A stretch of 64,000 nt of DNA from an uncultured Clostridia bacterium (GCA_934632155.1 CAKTXZ010000012.1:1-64000); one strand, 5' to 3'; numbered from the stretch's first letter, positions 31,030-40,077 are shown. Translations and numbers: made by a program. Notes: generated by a model not told the origin, from the sequence alone.

Positions 31030-33399
31030 TTATGCCCCCGCTTCTTCCCTGTCCGGCCTTGCCCTGCGCTCGGGATGTCGGCGCACAAGCCGCGCGCATA
31101 ATACGGTCATGTCGTCCGGCGGCAGGCCGTCTTTTTGAATGATCGCCTCCTGCAGCAGCGCGTCCGCGATATGCTGCGGCGTATCATCCATGCTCCGCCG
31201 CAAGACCGCCAGAATCTCCTCGTCCGCAGAAAAAGCGTCGGTTATGCCGTCGCTCATCATGATGAGCACATCGTTTTCCTCCATGGTAAAGCGATGCTCC
31301 ATCGGCACGACGTGCTCAATAATCCCAAGCGGCAGCGCCGCGCCTTCGATCACCTTGATTTTTTGCCCCTGAAACAGCATGGTTGCGCATGCACCCAGCT
31401 TGTTCATTGCGCCCTCGCCCGTCCACAGATCGACCATGCAAAGATCCACCGTGGCGAATTTTTCCCCGCCTGTCGCTGAGAGCATCATACCGTTTACGGC
31501 GTTCATCGCCTGCGTGCGCGTATAGCCGGCCTCCATGCAAAGGGAAAGCAGCTCCAACGTTTTTTTGCTTTCATTCTGCGCGCTGGCGCCATGCCCCATG
31601 CCGTCGCTCAACGCCAGCAGCATGCGCCCGCCGGACAGGCCGCGCGCCAGCACAGCGTCGCCGTTATCCAGCGGGCATCCCACGCGCTGACGCCGTTCCC
31701 GCGTAACGGCGCAGGCTGTCGCCATGCCCGTCTCGATGGCCATGGGCGGTTCCTCCTCCAGAATAATTCGCCCGTTTTTCTCCTCCGTAATGCGCAGCCG
31801 CGCGTTCAGCCTGAGCCCGATTCGATCCGCAAGCTGCGCCTGCGTCCGGGGCCGCAGCGAAAGCGTCTCGCATTGCAGGCAGATTATCAGCCGCCCGTCC
31901 GTCTTTTTAACAAACACAGCATGCCCGGGAAAGCGTGTCTCCTGCAATGCGTCCTCTACCTGCGAAAGGCGGTACGCCTCCTCCCCGTCCGTCATCATCC
32001 CCTCTAAGCTCATTCGCTGCGCAGCCTGCGACAGCGCAGTCAGGTGGGTTTGGATCATGCCGCGCTCATAATCGGCGCAAAGCACCTTCTGTGTCTTTTT
32101 CTGCCGCTCTCTGTCCAGCTTGGTCAGAATTTCGGGAATACGCGCAATGCGCGGACAGGCCGAAAAGTATTGATTAATCAGCGAAAGCGTTTCTTCCTCA
32201 TCGGTTGGCCGCATCGCCAGCGCCACCACGCCCGCCTTCATTTTCACATATTCCTCGTGCCAGCAAATCGGCAGACGATCGCAGCCCTCGCAAAGCGATT
32301 CCGTAAGCGCCTCGCTTTCCTCGTCAGGGTCGATCGGCTCAGGCTGCGGCTTGGGAAGCGCATCGGCCATGCGGTCGATAGCAAGAACCCAGCGCTGCAT
32401 CTTAAGGCGTGTATACGCGTTTTCGCGCGGCTGTGTCCAACGCAGGGCGCGAACCTGACGCGCGCATTGGTTTATCAGCTTTCGCGGCATGGCGGCAAAG
32501 CCTGCGGCGCCGATGATAAGCGCCAGCATGGACGGCCAGACAAAGCGCAGCATGCTCAAATACATGACCACGCAGCCGGCCAGCATAAAGCACAGCGCCG
32601 TCAGCAGCCGGTTTTTCCCCTGCAGGCATCCGGCCACCAACGCTGAAAACGTCAACGCGACCAACGTCAACGCGCCCTGACCGCACAGCAGCAGCGCCAG
32701 CCCGCATCCAAGCCCCGCGCCGATACCGACGGCGCACCCGGCGCACCACGCCAACGCGGACACAACCAGCGAGGCGGCAATAAAGCCCAGGTTCACATCG
32801 AACGCCTGCAGCCGCCCGGCGCCGGCAATCAGCAGCAGTCCAGGCAGCATCAGGCAAAGCAGGTCGTCCTCGCTCCATTCCTTCTTTTTGCTCTTGACGC
32901 ATAGCGCGGCACGCCGAAGCGCTGGCGTCATTCCGATGCCAAGCGCCATGCCGGCGACGTAGAGAATCACCGTTTGCATTTGCGTCGCCGCCGCAATAGC
33001 CGGAAGGGTGCGCAGCGCCAGCAGCGCCGCGGTCAGCAGCAGTTGTCCCTTTGGCTTCAGCCCCTTCATTCGCATGAAAAAGCAGCACGCCGCACAGGCG
33101 GCAAATTGCCAGACGTCCGCCGGGAGTCCCCAGACGACGCGGAAAAGCAGCCCGGCGATCAGCCCTGTCACGGCCCCTGCGGTCGGCAGCCGCGCCTGCA
33201 GCATAACGGCCAGACAGCACAGCGCGTAGGGCGACGGCACGGAAAAGCACTGAGCCAGACTGAGCAAAAAGAATCCGCCTGCCATCGGCAGGCTTCTTGC
33301 GCCCCTTTTAACCGCTGCAAGCAGCCGCGGACGGGCTTCGCGCGCTTTCTTTCGTATGGTTTCCCGTTCGCGTGTCGGGTACAAGGGCAACGTGTGCAT
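31030..33399 (-). CDS. spoIIE: Stage II sporulation protein E (SpoIIAA-P phosphatase)
   Basis: Dephosphorylates SpoIIAA to free SigF in the forespore and takes part in septum formation. The 789-residue protein (827 in B. subtilis) has about ten membrane helices in the first 320 residues and a central FtsZ-binding-type region. The PP2C domain comes last, with ALSDGMGHGASAQNESKKTLELL and MMSDGITDAF holding the metal-binding Asp residues. Its substrate is encoded by spoIIAA at 38209-38508. A Spo0A-box-like site lies upstream. Confidence 0.96.
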   Translation of the reverse strand: MHTLPLYPTRERETIRKKAREARPRLLAAVKRGARSLPMAGGFFLLSLAQCFSVPSPYALCCLAVMLQARLPTAGAVTGLIAGLLFRVVWGLPADVWQFAACAACCFFMRMKGLKPKGQLLLTAALLALRTLPAIAAATQMQTVILYVAGMALGIGMTPALRRAALCVKSKKKEWSEDDLLCLMLPGLLLIAGAGRLQAFDVNLGFIAASLVVSALAWCAGCAVGIGAGLGCGLALLLCGQGALTLVALTFSALVAGCLQGKNRLLTALCFMLAGCVVMYLSMLRFVWPSMLALIIGAAGFAAMPRKLINQCARQVRALRWTQPRENAYTRLKMQRWVLAIDRMADALPKPQPEPIDPDEESEALTESLCEGCDRLPICWHEEYVKMKAGVVALAMRPTDEEETLSLINQYFSACPRIARIPEILTKLDRERQKKTQKVLCADYERGMIQTHLTALSQAAQRMSLEGMMTDGEEAYRLSQVEDALQETRFPGHAVFVKKTDGRLIICLQCETLSLRPRTQAQLADRIGLRLNARLRITEEKNGRIILEEEPPMAIETGMATACAVTRERRQRVGCPLDNGDAVLARGLSGGRMLLALSDGMGHGASAQNESKKTLELLSLCMEAGYTRTQAMNAVNGMMLSATGGEKFATVDLCMVDLWTGEGAMNKLGACATMLFQGQKIKVIEGAALPLGIIEHVVPMEHRFTMEENDVLIMMSDGITDAFSADEEILAVLRRSMDDTPQHIADALLQEAIIQKDGLPPDDMTVLCARLVRRHPERRARPDREEAGA

Positions 33400-33440
33400 A
33401 TCGCGTTCCTTCCTCTCTGCCTTGTGTCTGCATACAGGAT

Positions 33441-33492
33441 AGCATACGCGGTGAGCCGGAGAGCGACGATTGCGCGCGCAAGGAATGTCGAA
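33441..33492 (-). promoter_or_regulatory. Putative spoIIE promoter with Spo0A box
   Basis: TGTCGAA (33486-33492, plus strand) is an exact 0A box (TGNCGAA). A candidate -10, TATGCT (33446-33441, minus strand), lies 40 bases closer to the gene. No standard -35 is seen, as expected of a Spo0A-activated promoter. Known regulation of spoIIE in Bacillus supports this. Confidence 0.5.
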
Positions 33493-33504
33493 AGCCGCAG
33501 GAAA

Positions 33505-33555
33505 AGAAAAATGCGGAACGGGAATTCGCAGGGTGTTTGCGAATTCCTATCCCGC
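33505..33555 (-). terminator. Terminator after the MFS gene
   Basis: On the minus strand GCGGGATAGGAATTCGCA pairs with TGCGAATTCCCGTTCCGC over 18 positions with one mismatch and GT pairs, followed by ATTTTTCTTTT. It separates the MFS gene from spoIIE. Confidence 0.85.
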
Positions 33556-33578
33556 AATCGGAAAGGATGCTATTGCGA

Positions 33579-35129
33579 TTAATCGTTACCTTCCGCCTCA
33601 AGCGCTTCCAGCGGCTTCTTTCCGGCAATCATGATAATCAAGCCGATCAGGAAGAGGAAAATCAGGCACAGCACGCCATAGCTGCTGCGTCCGCTCCAGC
33701 CGCCCACCAGCGCATAAAGCGCCGGGCCCATGACGGAGGCGAACTTGCCAAAGATGTCGAAAAAACCGAAGAACTCGTTGGAGCGGTCCTTGGGAATCAG
33801 CTTGCCGAAATACGAACGGGAAACTGCCTGAATGCCGCCCTGCACGGTTCCGACGAGGAAAGCCATTGCCCAGAAAAGAATGGTCGAGAAGGAAATCGCC
33901 TTGCGTAGGCTTGCCGCCGCAGCGGTGCATTCCGCATTTTCGGTAAAGGCGTACGCTGCGTCGAGCACCAGCCGCGCCTGCGCATTTTCCTTTTGCTCGG
34001 CCGGGATGCTCGCTTCGATATCGCTAAGCGCCTTCGCTGCGTCTTCCTTTTGAAGGGCTTCCCTGCAATCGCTTTTCAGCTTCAGCGCGTATTCATCTTC
34101 GGTAACCGCAGAAAGCTGCTCGTCGAAATGCTTGCTCACCTGCTGCTCATAGGCCTCCTGATGCGGCTCAAGCGAGAAGCCCATATAAAAGCCTACGACG
34201 CAGATGCAGGTATACACGACAATCGCGCTGATGAGCGCCCTGCGCGTGGAGATTTTGGTAGCCAGCTTGGAAAAGAGAATAGAGCACGGGACGGCGACAA
34301 TCTGCGTAACCAGCAGCGCCAGAATCATCCCCACCGCGCCGAGCCCAAGCACCGTGCCGTAGGCCGTCGAAACGCTGATGATCGTGCCGACGCCGTCGAT
34401 ATAGAAGAAATACGCCACCACGAAGAGGAAAAGTCCCTTACGCTGAAAAATTTCCTTTGCCGTGCGGCCAATATTGCGGAAGGTCTGCTTGGGCGAATGG
34501 TCGGGCGAACGCTGAATATAGTGCGTTTGCTGAACGTTCTTGAGGAACGGAATCGTAAACACCAGCCACCATACGCTGGTAATAAGGACGGAGAACTTTT
34601 GCGCGATGGGATTGCCATAGCCGAGCGTCATCAGCATTACGATGGAGATAACGAACGGAATGGTGCTTCCGCCGATATAGCCCATCGCATAGCCCCACGA
34701 CGAAACGCGATCCATTCGTTCGTTGGTGGTCACATCGGTCAGAAAGGAATCATAGAAAAGGTTCGAGCCGGAAAAGCCGATGCGGCTGATTACATAGCCG
34801 ACGAGCATTACGCGCCAATCGTTTGTCGCCGCTATCAGCGCCGTGAACACAATGCCGATGCCGGCAAACACCGAAAAGAACTTTTTCTTCATGCCCTGAT
34901 AATCCGCGACAGCGCCCAGCAGCGGCGCCAGAACGGCCACAAGGAAAGTGGCGACGGAGGTGGCATAGCCCCACCATTGATCCCCCGCCGCGCCGGCAAC
35001 GCTGACAAAAATCGTTGGGAAAATGGCAGCCATGATGTTGGTTGCATAAACGGAGTTAGCCCAGTCGTACATAATCCAGCTCCATTCCTGCTTGGTAAAT
35101 CGCCGCTTTTGTTTTTCGGCCTTCAGCAA
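33579..35129 (-). CDS. MFS transporter, UMF1/Atg22-like family
   Basis: About 516 residues with 12 hydrophobic segments. The opening WSWIMYDWANSVYATNIMAAIFP is the hallmark of the UMF1 (unknown major facilitator 1) family, related to the Atg22 amino-acid effluxers. A hydrophilic insertion of about 90 residues (HFDEQLSAVTEDEYALKLKS and on) sits between helices in the second half. The substrate is unknown. I place the start at a TTG at 35129 because GGAGG is 7 bases upstream; no ATG fits. It has its own promoter and terminator. Confidence 0.85.
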   Translation of the reverse strand: MLKAEKQKRRFTKQEWSWIMYDWANSVYATNIMAAIFPTIFVSVAGAAGDQWWGYATSVATFLVAVLAPLLGAVADYQGMKKKFFSVFAGIGIVFTALIAATNDWRVMLVGYVISRIGFSGSNLFYDSFLTDVTTNERMDRVSSWGYAMGYIGGSTIPFVISIVMLMTLGYGNPIAQKFSVLITSVWWLVFTIPFLKNVQQTHYIQRSPDHSPKQTFRNIGRTAKEIFQRKGLFLFVVAYFFYIDGVGTIISVSTAYGTVLGLGAVGMILALLVTQIVAVPCSILFSKLATKISTRRALISAIVVYTCICVVGFYMGFSLEPHQEAYEQQVSKHFDEQLSAVTEDEYALKLKSDCREALQKEDAAKALSDIEASIPAEQKENAQARLVLDAAYAFTENAECTAAAASLRKAISFSTILFWAMAFLVGTVQGGIQAVSRSYFGKLIPKDRSNEFFGFFDIFGKFASVMGPALYALVGGWSGRSSYGVLCLIFLFLIGLIIMIAGKKPLEALEAEGND

Positions 35130-35162
35130 TATGATCCCTCCCGTTTCGGTTGATTTGTTACC

Positions 35163-35191
35163 ATTATAGCGAACTGGACGACTTTTTTCAA
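35163..35191 (-). promoter_or_regulatory. SigA-type promoter for the MFS gene
   Basis: On the minus strand TTGAAA (35191-35186), 17 bases, perfect TATAAT (35168-35163), 34 bases from the TTG start. Confidence 0.85.
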
Positions 35192-35249
35192 GAGTATGTT
35201 TGGATAAATGCGCATTTCCCGGCATAAGCATGAGCCGGGAGGGAACCGA

Positions 35250-35702
35250 ATGCGGAGCTTTTTTCGATATGCATGGGATATTTTGCTGCGCGGCGCGGGC
35301 GCGGTGATCGGCGTTATGCGTGGCGGAAACCTGACGGCACTTGGGGTTATGATGGCGGTTGACTATATGACGGGCATTGCGCTCGGGGCGCTTGGCAAAA
35401 GTAAAAAAACGGCGGACGGCGCTTTCTCCGTCCGCACAGCCCTGCTTGGGCTTTTGCGCAAGGGCGCGGCGCTGTCCATTGTCCTTCTCGCCGCAACGCT
35501 GGATCGCTTTGCCGGTCAGGGAGAAACGCTTTTTCGGGCGGCAATCGGCTTTTATCTGTGCGCCGAGGGGCTCAGCATCATTGAAAATGCCGTTTTATTG
35601 GGCGTTCCAGTGCCCGGCTTTCTCCAAAAAGCCCTGCAGTCGGCTCGCAGGGAAAATGGAAATTCGGAAATGGTAATTAACGGTAATTCAACCGGCGGCT
35701 AA
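35250..35702 (+). CDS. Phage-type holin family protein (TcdE/BhlA-like)
   Basis: A 150-residue membrane protein. GGNLTALGVMMAVDYMTGIALG is the start of the Bacteriophage_holin_4 domain, and VRTALLGLLRKGAALSIVLLAATLDRF follows, with about four hydrophobic segments. Holins of this family release endolysin or, in clostridia, toxins (TcdE, UtxA). No endolysin or phage gene is adjacent; the next gene encodes a secreted SH3 protein. GGGAGGG lies 6 bases before ATG 35250. Confidence 0.82.
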   Translation: MRSFFRYAWDILLRGAGAVIGVMRGGNLTALGVMMAVDYMTGIALGALGKSKKTADGAFSVRTALLGLLRKGAALSIVLLAATLDRFAGQGETLFRAAIGFYLCAEGLSIIENAVLLGVPVPGFLQKALQSARRENGNSEMVINGNSTGG

Positions 35703-35794
35703 TGCCGAATTTTTTCTGAACAGCACAGGTTTTGCGGAAAATCCAGAGGCAGAAGGCATGGAAAAATGTAGCATATAGCCTTAAAAATTCCTTA

Positions 35795-35810
35795 ATTTAC
35801 CACGGTAAAT
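35795..35810. promoter_or_regulatory. Inverted repeat, possible operator upstream of the SH3 gene
   Basis: ATTTACC-AC-GGTAAAT, a perfect 7-base palindrome in the 198-base gap between the holin gene and the SH3 protein gene. No clear promoter boxes could be fixed beside it. Confidence 0.35.
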
Positions 35811-35900
35811 AGCCAAAAAACAGGAACAGGATGGGGAAGTCAGTCGTATTTAGTGCGTACGGCGGTTGCCGGAACAAACATTACCAAAGGAGGAATTCCC

Positions 35901-36599
35901 ATGAAGACACACCTGAACAAAAGAATGCTGACCTTAGCGCTGGCGCTGATGCTCTGCGCCCTGCCCGTGATGGGGCTTGCGGCGGAATACGCCACCGTGC
36001 GCGGCGGCGGGCTGAACCTGCGCCAGACGCCCTCGCTGGATGCGAAGGTGCTGGGCCAGTACTGGACCGGTACGTGGGTGGAGGTGCTGGAAAGCGGCAA
36101 GGATTGGTGCAGGGTGAAGGTGGCCGGAAAGACCGGCTACATGATGAGCAAGTTCCTCAATCAGGGCAAGGGCGGCAATACCCTCTACGTTCGCACGAAT
36201 ACGGGCATCGGCCTGAACCTGCGCAACGCGCCCTCGATGGATGGCGCTATCATGACCTCCTTCCCCATCGACACGGCCGTCACCGTGCTGCAGAAGGGCG
36301 GCACGTGGTACAAGGTGCAGGTCGGCGGCCTGACGGGCTACATGAACAGCCGTTACCTCACCGCGGGCAAAGCGCCTTCCTACACCAGGCCTGTGAAGAA
36401 CCCCTTTACCGCGACGCTGAAGAACATCAACGGCGGCAGCGTGGTGAATTTCCGCCTCTATCCGGGCATGAAGACCAAGGTGCTTCGCGTAGTGCCGGTC
36501 GGAACGAAGGTTACCGTGCTGGAAATGGGCGAAAACTGGTCGAAGGTCGAGCTGGACGGTCAGCAGGGCTATGTCAGCACCTACTTCCTCAAGTACTGA
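35901..36599 (+). CDS. Secreted protein with three bacterial SH3 domains
   Basis: A 232-residue protein with a signal peptide (MLTLALALMLCALPVMGLAA) followed by three SH3b domains. The first two begin LNLRQTPSLDAKVLG and LNLRNAPSMDGAIMT, and the third FRLYPGMKTKVLRV; each ends in a GYxxxxFL/YL motif (GYMMSKFL, GYMNSRYL, GYVSTYFL). Such domains bind peptidoglycan peptides, so it probably acts in the cell wall. There is no catalytic domain. AAAGGAGG precedes ATG, and a terminator follows. Confidence 0.88.
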   Translation: MKTHLNKRMLTLALALMLCALPVMGLAAEYATVRGGGLNLRQTPSLDAKVLGQYWTGTWVEVLESGKDWCRVKVAGKTGYMMSKFLNQGKGGNTLYVRTNTGIGLNLRNAPSMDGAIMTSFPIDTAVTVLQKGGTWYKVQVGGLTGYMNSRYLTAGKAPSYTRPVKNPFTATLKNINGGSVVNFRLYPGMKTKVLRVVPVGTKVTVLEMGENWSKVELDGQQGYVSTYFLKY

Positions 36600-36614
36600 A
36601 CATCGTGTAAAGAC

Positions 36615-36645
36615 GGGGCTGTCGGATTATCCGGCAGCCCCTTTT
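36615..36645 (+). terminator. Rho-independent terminator
   Basis: GGGGCTGTCGG and CCGGCAGCCCC form a tight stem with a short loop, followed by TTTT. Confidence 0.85.
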
Positions 36646-36754
36646 GCGCGGCGAAAAGTGCCTTGAATTCGCGGCGTCGACGCGCCCGTCGGGGCTTTAC
36701 GCGCAGCGCAGTCTGTGGTATGATAAACAAAAACAAGCAAGAAAGCGAACGGCG

Positions 36755-37051
36755 ATGGACGAAAGATTGATTTACGAAATTCTATCGGTTGTCGAAGAAA
36801 TCCCCTATGGGAGGGTTGCGACCTACGGGCAGCTTGCGCGGCTGATCGGCCGGGAAAAGAACGCGCGTCTTGTCGGGCGCGTGCTTTCCCATGCCGAATT
36901 GTACGGCGATTATCCATGCCACCGTGTGGTGAATTGCACGGGCCGGCTCGCCCCGGGCTGGCCGGTGCAGGCGCTGCTGCTGGCCGGCGAAGGGATTCCC
37001 TTTCGCGATGAAGCGCATGTGGATTTGAAGCGCTGCGCATGGGACTGCTGA
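36755..37051 (+). CDS. MGMT-family methyltransferase-like DNA-binding protein
   Basis: A 98-residue protein equal to the C-terminal domain of O6-alkylguanine-DNA alkyltransferase. It has IPYGRVATYGQLARLIG, then the active-site-like YPCHRVVNCTGRLAPGW. The PCHR Cys is present, unlike the Trp or Ala of the alkyltransferase-like (ATL) proteins. The length matches the small YbaZ/ATL group, so it may repair or flag alkylated guanine. The ribosome site is weak (AAGAAAG). It converges on sigF. Confidence 0.88.
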   Translation: MDERLIYEILSVVEEIPYGRVATYGQLARLIGREKNARLVGRVLSHAELYGDYPCHRVVNCTGRLAPGWPVQALLLAGEGIPFRDEAHVDLKRCAWDC

Positions 37052-37105
37052 AGCATCGCACAAAACGCCGAGGGCGCGAGAGGATATTGATTGGTGAAGC
37101 GCCGC

Positions 37106-37759
37106 TCATCCGTATAGCCATGCCTGAATAAAATGGCTGCGCGCCTTGCGTTCCAGCCTTGAAACCCACGATTGGCTGGCATGGAGTACGTGCGCCAATT
37201 CCCCCTGACTGTGTCCGGCGCAGTAGCGCTGCTGCAAAAGCCAGCCCTCCATTCCAGGCATTCGCGCCAGCGTATCGCGCAGGAGAAAACGCTCCAGCCA
37301 TGTTTCACCGCGAGGATCCGGCGTCGTTTCAAACAGGTATCCTGTTTCATCGTATACCGCGCCGCGCTCCCATTCCAGCAGGAAGGCAAGCTCCGCCCTT
37401 TCCATGCCGGCGGCGCGGGCAATCTCGCCGATGTCCGCCGGCCGCCCGGCACGAAGCGCATCCTCCGCGAAGGCATGCGCAGCGCGCAGCTTGGCCCGCG
37501 TTCGCCAGCCAAGCGTATGGGAAAATGCGCGCCGCATTTCACCCAGAATGACCGGCACGGCATAGGTCGAAAACTGGCAGCCGGAATCCTCCCGATAATG
37601 CCGAATCGCATATACCAGCCCGATGCAGCCCTGCTGGAAGGCGTCCTCACAGAAGGAAAAACGCCTGCTGAGCGCCTGAACGAGCGCTACGTTTTGCCGC
37701 ACAAGCAGCGCCAGCATCTCCGCATTTCCCGCCTGCGCCGCCGCATATTCCCCGGCCAT
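37106..37759 (-). CDS. sigF: RNA polymerase sigma-F factor
   Basis: Forespore sigma factor released when SpoIIAB is sequestered. The 217-residue protein has region 2 (FCEDAFQQGCIGLVYAIRHY, then QFSTYAVPVILGEMRRAF) and region 4 with the HTH HSQGELAHVLHASQSWVSRLE. It is somewhat shorter than B. subtilis SigF (255). It follows spoIIAB by 3 bases in the order AA-AB-AC, which identifies it as SigF rather than SigG. Confidence 0.95.
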   Translation of the reverse strand: MAGEYAAAQAGNAEMLALLVRQNVALVQALSRRFSFCEDAFQQGCIGLVYAIRHYREDSGCQFSTYAVPVILGEMRRAFSHTLGWRTRAKLRAAHAFAEDALRAGRPADIGEIARAAGMERAELAFLLEWERGAVYDETGYLFETTPDPRGETWLERFLLRDTLARMPGMEGWLLQQRYCAGHSQGELAHVLHASQSWVSRLERKARSHFIQAWLYG

Positions 37760-37762
37760 AGG

Positions 37763-38194
37763 TTACTTCCCCCGCAGCCGCTTTTCCATACGCACCGTCG
37801 TCCCCTCGCCGACGACCGATTCCACCCTGACCCGATCCATGAACGTCTGCATCACGGAAAAGCCCATTCCGGAACGCTCCTTTTCCGGCTGCGTGGTGAA
37901 AAAGGGCTGCATTGCATGCGGAATGTCCTCGATGCCGCGGCCGCTGTCCGATACGGAAAGCTCAAGCAGCCCGTTTTCATTCAGCGTCGCTTCGATTGTT
38001 ACAATCCCGATTTTTTCGCCGTATCCATGCACAATCGCGTTGGTTACGGCCTCGCTTACGGCCGTTTTGATGTCCGCCAGCGTATCGAGCGTCGGGTCAA
38101 GCTGAACGGCAAACGCGCTGACCGCAATACGCGCAAAGCTCTCGTTTTCTGGAACGCTGAGAAACTCCAGCTTCATTTGGTTTTTAACCTGCAT
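37763..38194 (-). CDS. spoIIAB: Anti-sigma F factor and SpoIIAA kinase
   Basis: GHKL-type kinase that holds SigF and phosphorylates SpoIIAA. The 143-residue protein has EAVTNAIVHGYG (N box), DSGRGIEDI (G1) and ERSGMGFSVMQTFMD (G2). The start at 38194 has GGAGG 8 bases upstream and lies 14 bases after the spoIIAA stop; the earlier ATG at 38215 overlaps spoIIAA and lacks a ribosome site. Confidence 0.96.
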   Translation of the reverse strand: MQVKNQMKLEFLSVPENESFARIAVSAFAVQLDPTLDTLADIKTAVSEAVTNAIVHGYGEKIGIVTIEATLNENGLLELSVSDSGRGIEDIPHAMQPFFTTQPEKERSGMGFSVMQTFMDRVRVESVVGEGTTVRMEKRLRGK

Positions 38195-38208
38195 GCTTTC
38201 TTCCTCCG

Positions 38209-38508
38209 TCAGCATTGTTCGATGATCTGGTTCATTCCGGACAGAATAAAAATTTTTTTGACGTGCGGATTCATGTTCTTGACCGCGACTGCGCCGCCGC
38301 GCGCGGCCAGCGTACGGTATCGCCCCAGAATCACGCCGATTCCGGATGAATCCATAAACGTCATGCCCTTCAGATCCAGCACCAGCCGCCGCACGCCGGG
38401 ATCTGCGATCATATCATCCAGCTCCCGCCGAATGCCTGCCGCATTGCAGTGATCCAACTCCCCCGTAACCTTGACGATAACGGCGTCCCTTCTTCGTTCA
38501 TAGTCCAT
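38209..38508 (-). CDS. spoIIAA: Anti-anti-sigma factor SpoIIAA
   Basis: STAS-domain protein that binds SpoIIAB to free SigF. The 99-residue product has the phosphorylated serine in the motif TFMDSSGIGVILGRY and a typical start (VIVKVTGELDHCNA). GGGAGGG lies 7 bases before ATG 38508. It is first in the spoIIA operon behind a SigH-like promoter. Confidence 0.96.
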   Translation of the reverse strand: MDYERRRDAVIVKVTGELDHCNAAGIRRELDDMIADPGVRRLVLDLKGMTFMDSSGIGVILGRYRTLAARGGAVAVKNMNPHVKKIFILSGMNQIIEQC

Positions 38509-38541
38509 ACATTTTCCCTCCCGAAAGTACATGTATGATAA

Positions 38542-38570
38542 ATTCAGGCCTTCCCCCTCACTATCCTGCC
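38542..38570 (-). promoter_or_regulatory. SigH-type promoter of the spoIIA operon
   Basis: On the minus strand GCAGGATAG (38569-38561), 12 bases, then CCTGAAT (38548-38542). This matches the SigH consensus RnAGGAwWW-N11/12-RnnGAAT except for one base. A one-mismatch 0A box (TGTCGCA) lies about 60 bases further upstream. The B. subtilis spoIIA operon is driven by SigH and Spo0A, in agreement. Confidence 0.7.
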
Positions 38571-38724
38571 ACGAAAAATGTTGCTTTATGCGGTTAATCT
38601 AAAAACCGTGCGACATATTTCGCCCCGCCGCGCCGGATAACGCCGCGGCTGTGTTTTCTGTTCTTATGCAAGCAAAACCCCCGCGTCGTTACGACACGGG
38701 GGGAAAAAGCGATGATCAGCGCAA

Positions 38725-40011
38725 TCAATCGAAGAGGCGGCAGCCCTGCTCCTCAAGCGCCCGACGTACGGGCGCATAATTCAGCTGCGAGATCGGTTGG
38801 TTCTGCCGGATGGACACAGCGGCCATCGTCCCCGCCGCCTGACCGATGGCCATGGCGATATTCATAACGCGGTAGGACGCGTGGGCGCGGTGGGTTCCGC
38901 TGATGCAGCGCCCGGCCAGCACCAGATTTTCGACCCGCAGCGGCTGCAGCGCACGCATGGGAATATCATAGGGCTGCGCACGATGCGGACAGCCTTCCGT
39001 TTCGGATTGCCCGCCGCCGGACGGATTATGGATGTCGATGGAGAAGTTCGCGCGATGTACCACGCAATCCTCAAAGCGCCGGCCGGCAATCAGGTCTTCG
39101 GCGCCGAGCAGGTACTTGCCGCGGATGCGCCGGCTTTCGCGTACGCCAAGCGTCGACGCGCTCACGCGAACGCGAATGTTTTCAAAGCCCGGCACCTCGG
39201 CGCGCAGGAAACGGTTTACCTGCTCCATCTGTGCGCGCAGCTCCAGCTCCGCCTTTTCAGCATCGCCGTCCGTAAGCACGCAGACGCCGTTTGCCTGCGT
39301 CGCGTTGACCAACCTTTCGCCTGACCGGCCAGTGGCGTACAGACGCACGATGGTTACATTCTTGGGCAGCCTTCCCTCCTTCGCCGCCTTCTCGCACATG
39401 GATAGATATTCGCGCCCGTCGGGGAAAACGGTGTAATGCTCCTCATGATTGCAAACCAATGTGGACGCGGGATCGACGCCGTCGATGGTATACATCAGCG
39501 ACGAGGGCTGTACCAGTCCGTCGCCGTCGCGTCCAACCATCACCTCGGCGCCCGCCATCGCGGCGACATAGCCGTCGCCCGTCGCATCGATTACCCGCGC
39601 GGCTTCGTAGCAAACCACGCCCTCCTGCGACAGGGCAAACACGCCGCGAATCACGCCGTTTTCCACCCAAGCGTCCACAACCGGACGCTGCAGGCGAAAA
39701 TCAACCCGCTCCTTTTCCAAAAGCGCCGTCAAAAGCCCCTTGGCTTCCTCGTTATCGATGCCGGTGGAGGCGTTCGGGCTGCCCAGCAGGCGATCAAGCT
39801 CATCGCGAATGCTGCCTTTGGCTACATCGCCCATGATGGTTGTCACATTGCCCAGCGTCAGGCAGCCGCCAACCGTACCGTAACGCTCCAGCAGCATCAC
39901 ACGCATTCCCGCGCGCGCCGCCGAAACCGCTGCGGCAATGCCGGAAGGCCCTGCGCCGCATACGATCACATCATACTTACCGCATAAGGGTGTTTCGCGC
40001 TGATATTGCAT
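38725..40011 (-). CDS. FAD-dependent oxidoreductase (FAD_oxidored family)
   Basis: A 428-residue flavoprotein with the N-terminal dinucleotide loop VIVCGAGPSGIAAAVSAARAG and GGCLTLGNVTTIMG. The ARVIDATGDGYVAAMAG segment marks the FAD_oxidored (PF12831-like) family. Members occur in sugar-use operons and may oxidise or reduce sugar derivatives; the substrate is unknown. It is last in an operon with an Lpl-type sugar ABC importer. Confidence 0.85.
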   Translation of the reverse strand: MQYQRETPLCGKYDVIVCGAGPSGIAAAVSAARAGMRVMLLERYGTVGGCLTLGNVTTIMGDVAKGSIRDELDRLLGSPNASTGIDNEEAKGLLTALLEKERVDFRLQRPVVDAWVENGVIRGVFALSQEGVVCYEAARVIDATGDGYVAAMAGAEVMVGRDGDGLVQPSSLMYTIDGVDPASTLVCNHEEHYTVFPDGREYLSMCEKAAKEGRLPKNVTIVRLYATGRSGERLVNATQANGVCVLTDGDAEKAELELRAQMEQVNRFLRAEVPGFENIRVRVSASTLGVRESRRIRGKYLLGAEDLIAGRRFEDCVVHRANFSIDIHNPSGGGQSETEGCPHRAQPYDIPMRALQPLRVENLVLAGRCISGTHRAHASYRVMNIAMAIGQAAGTMAAVSIRQNQPISQLNYAPVRRALEEQGCRLFD

Positions 40012-40077
40012 AACTCCGCCTCCCCGCGCCGTCGCGGCAGCGCCGGGAACCCCGACGCCGCCGCACGCTTCGCGTTC

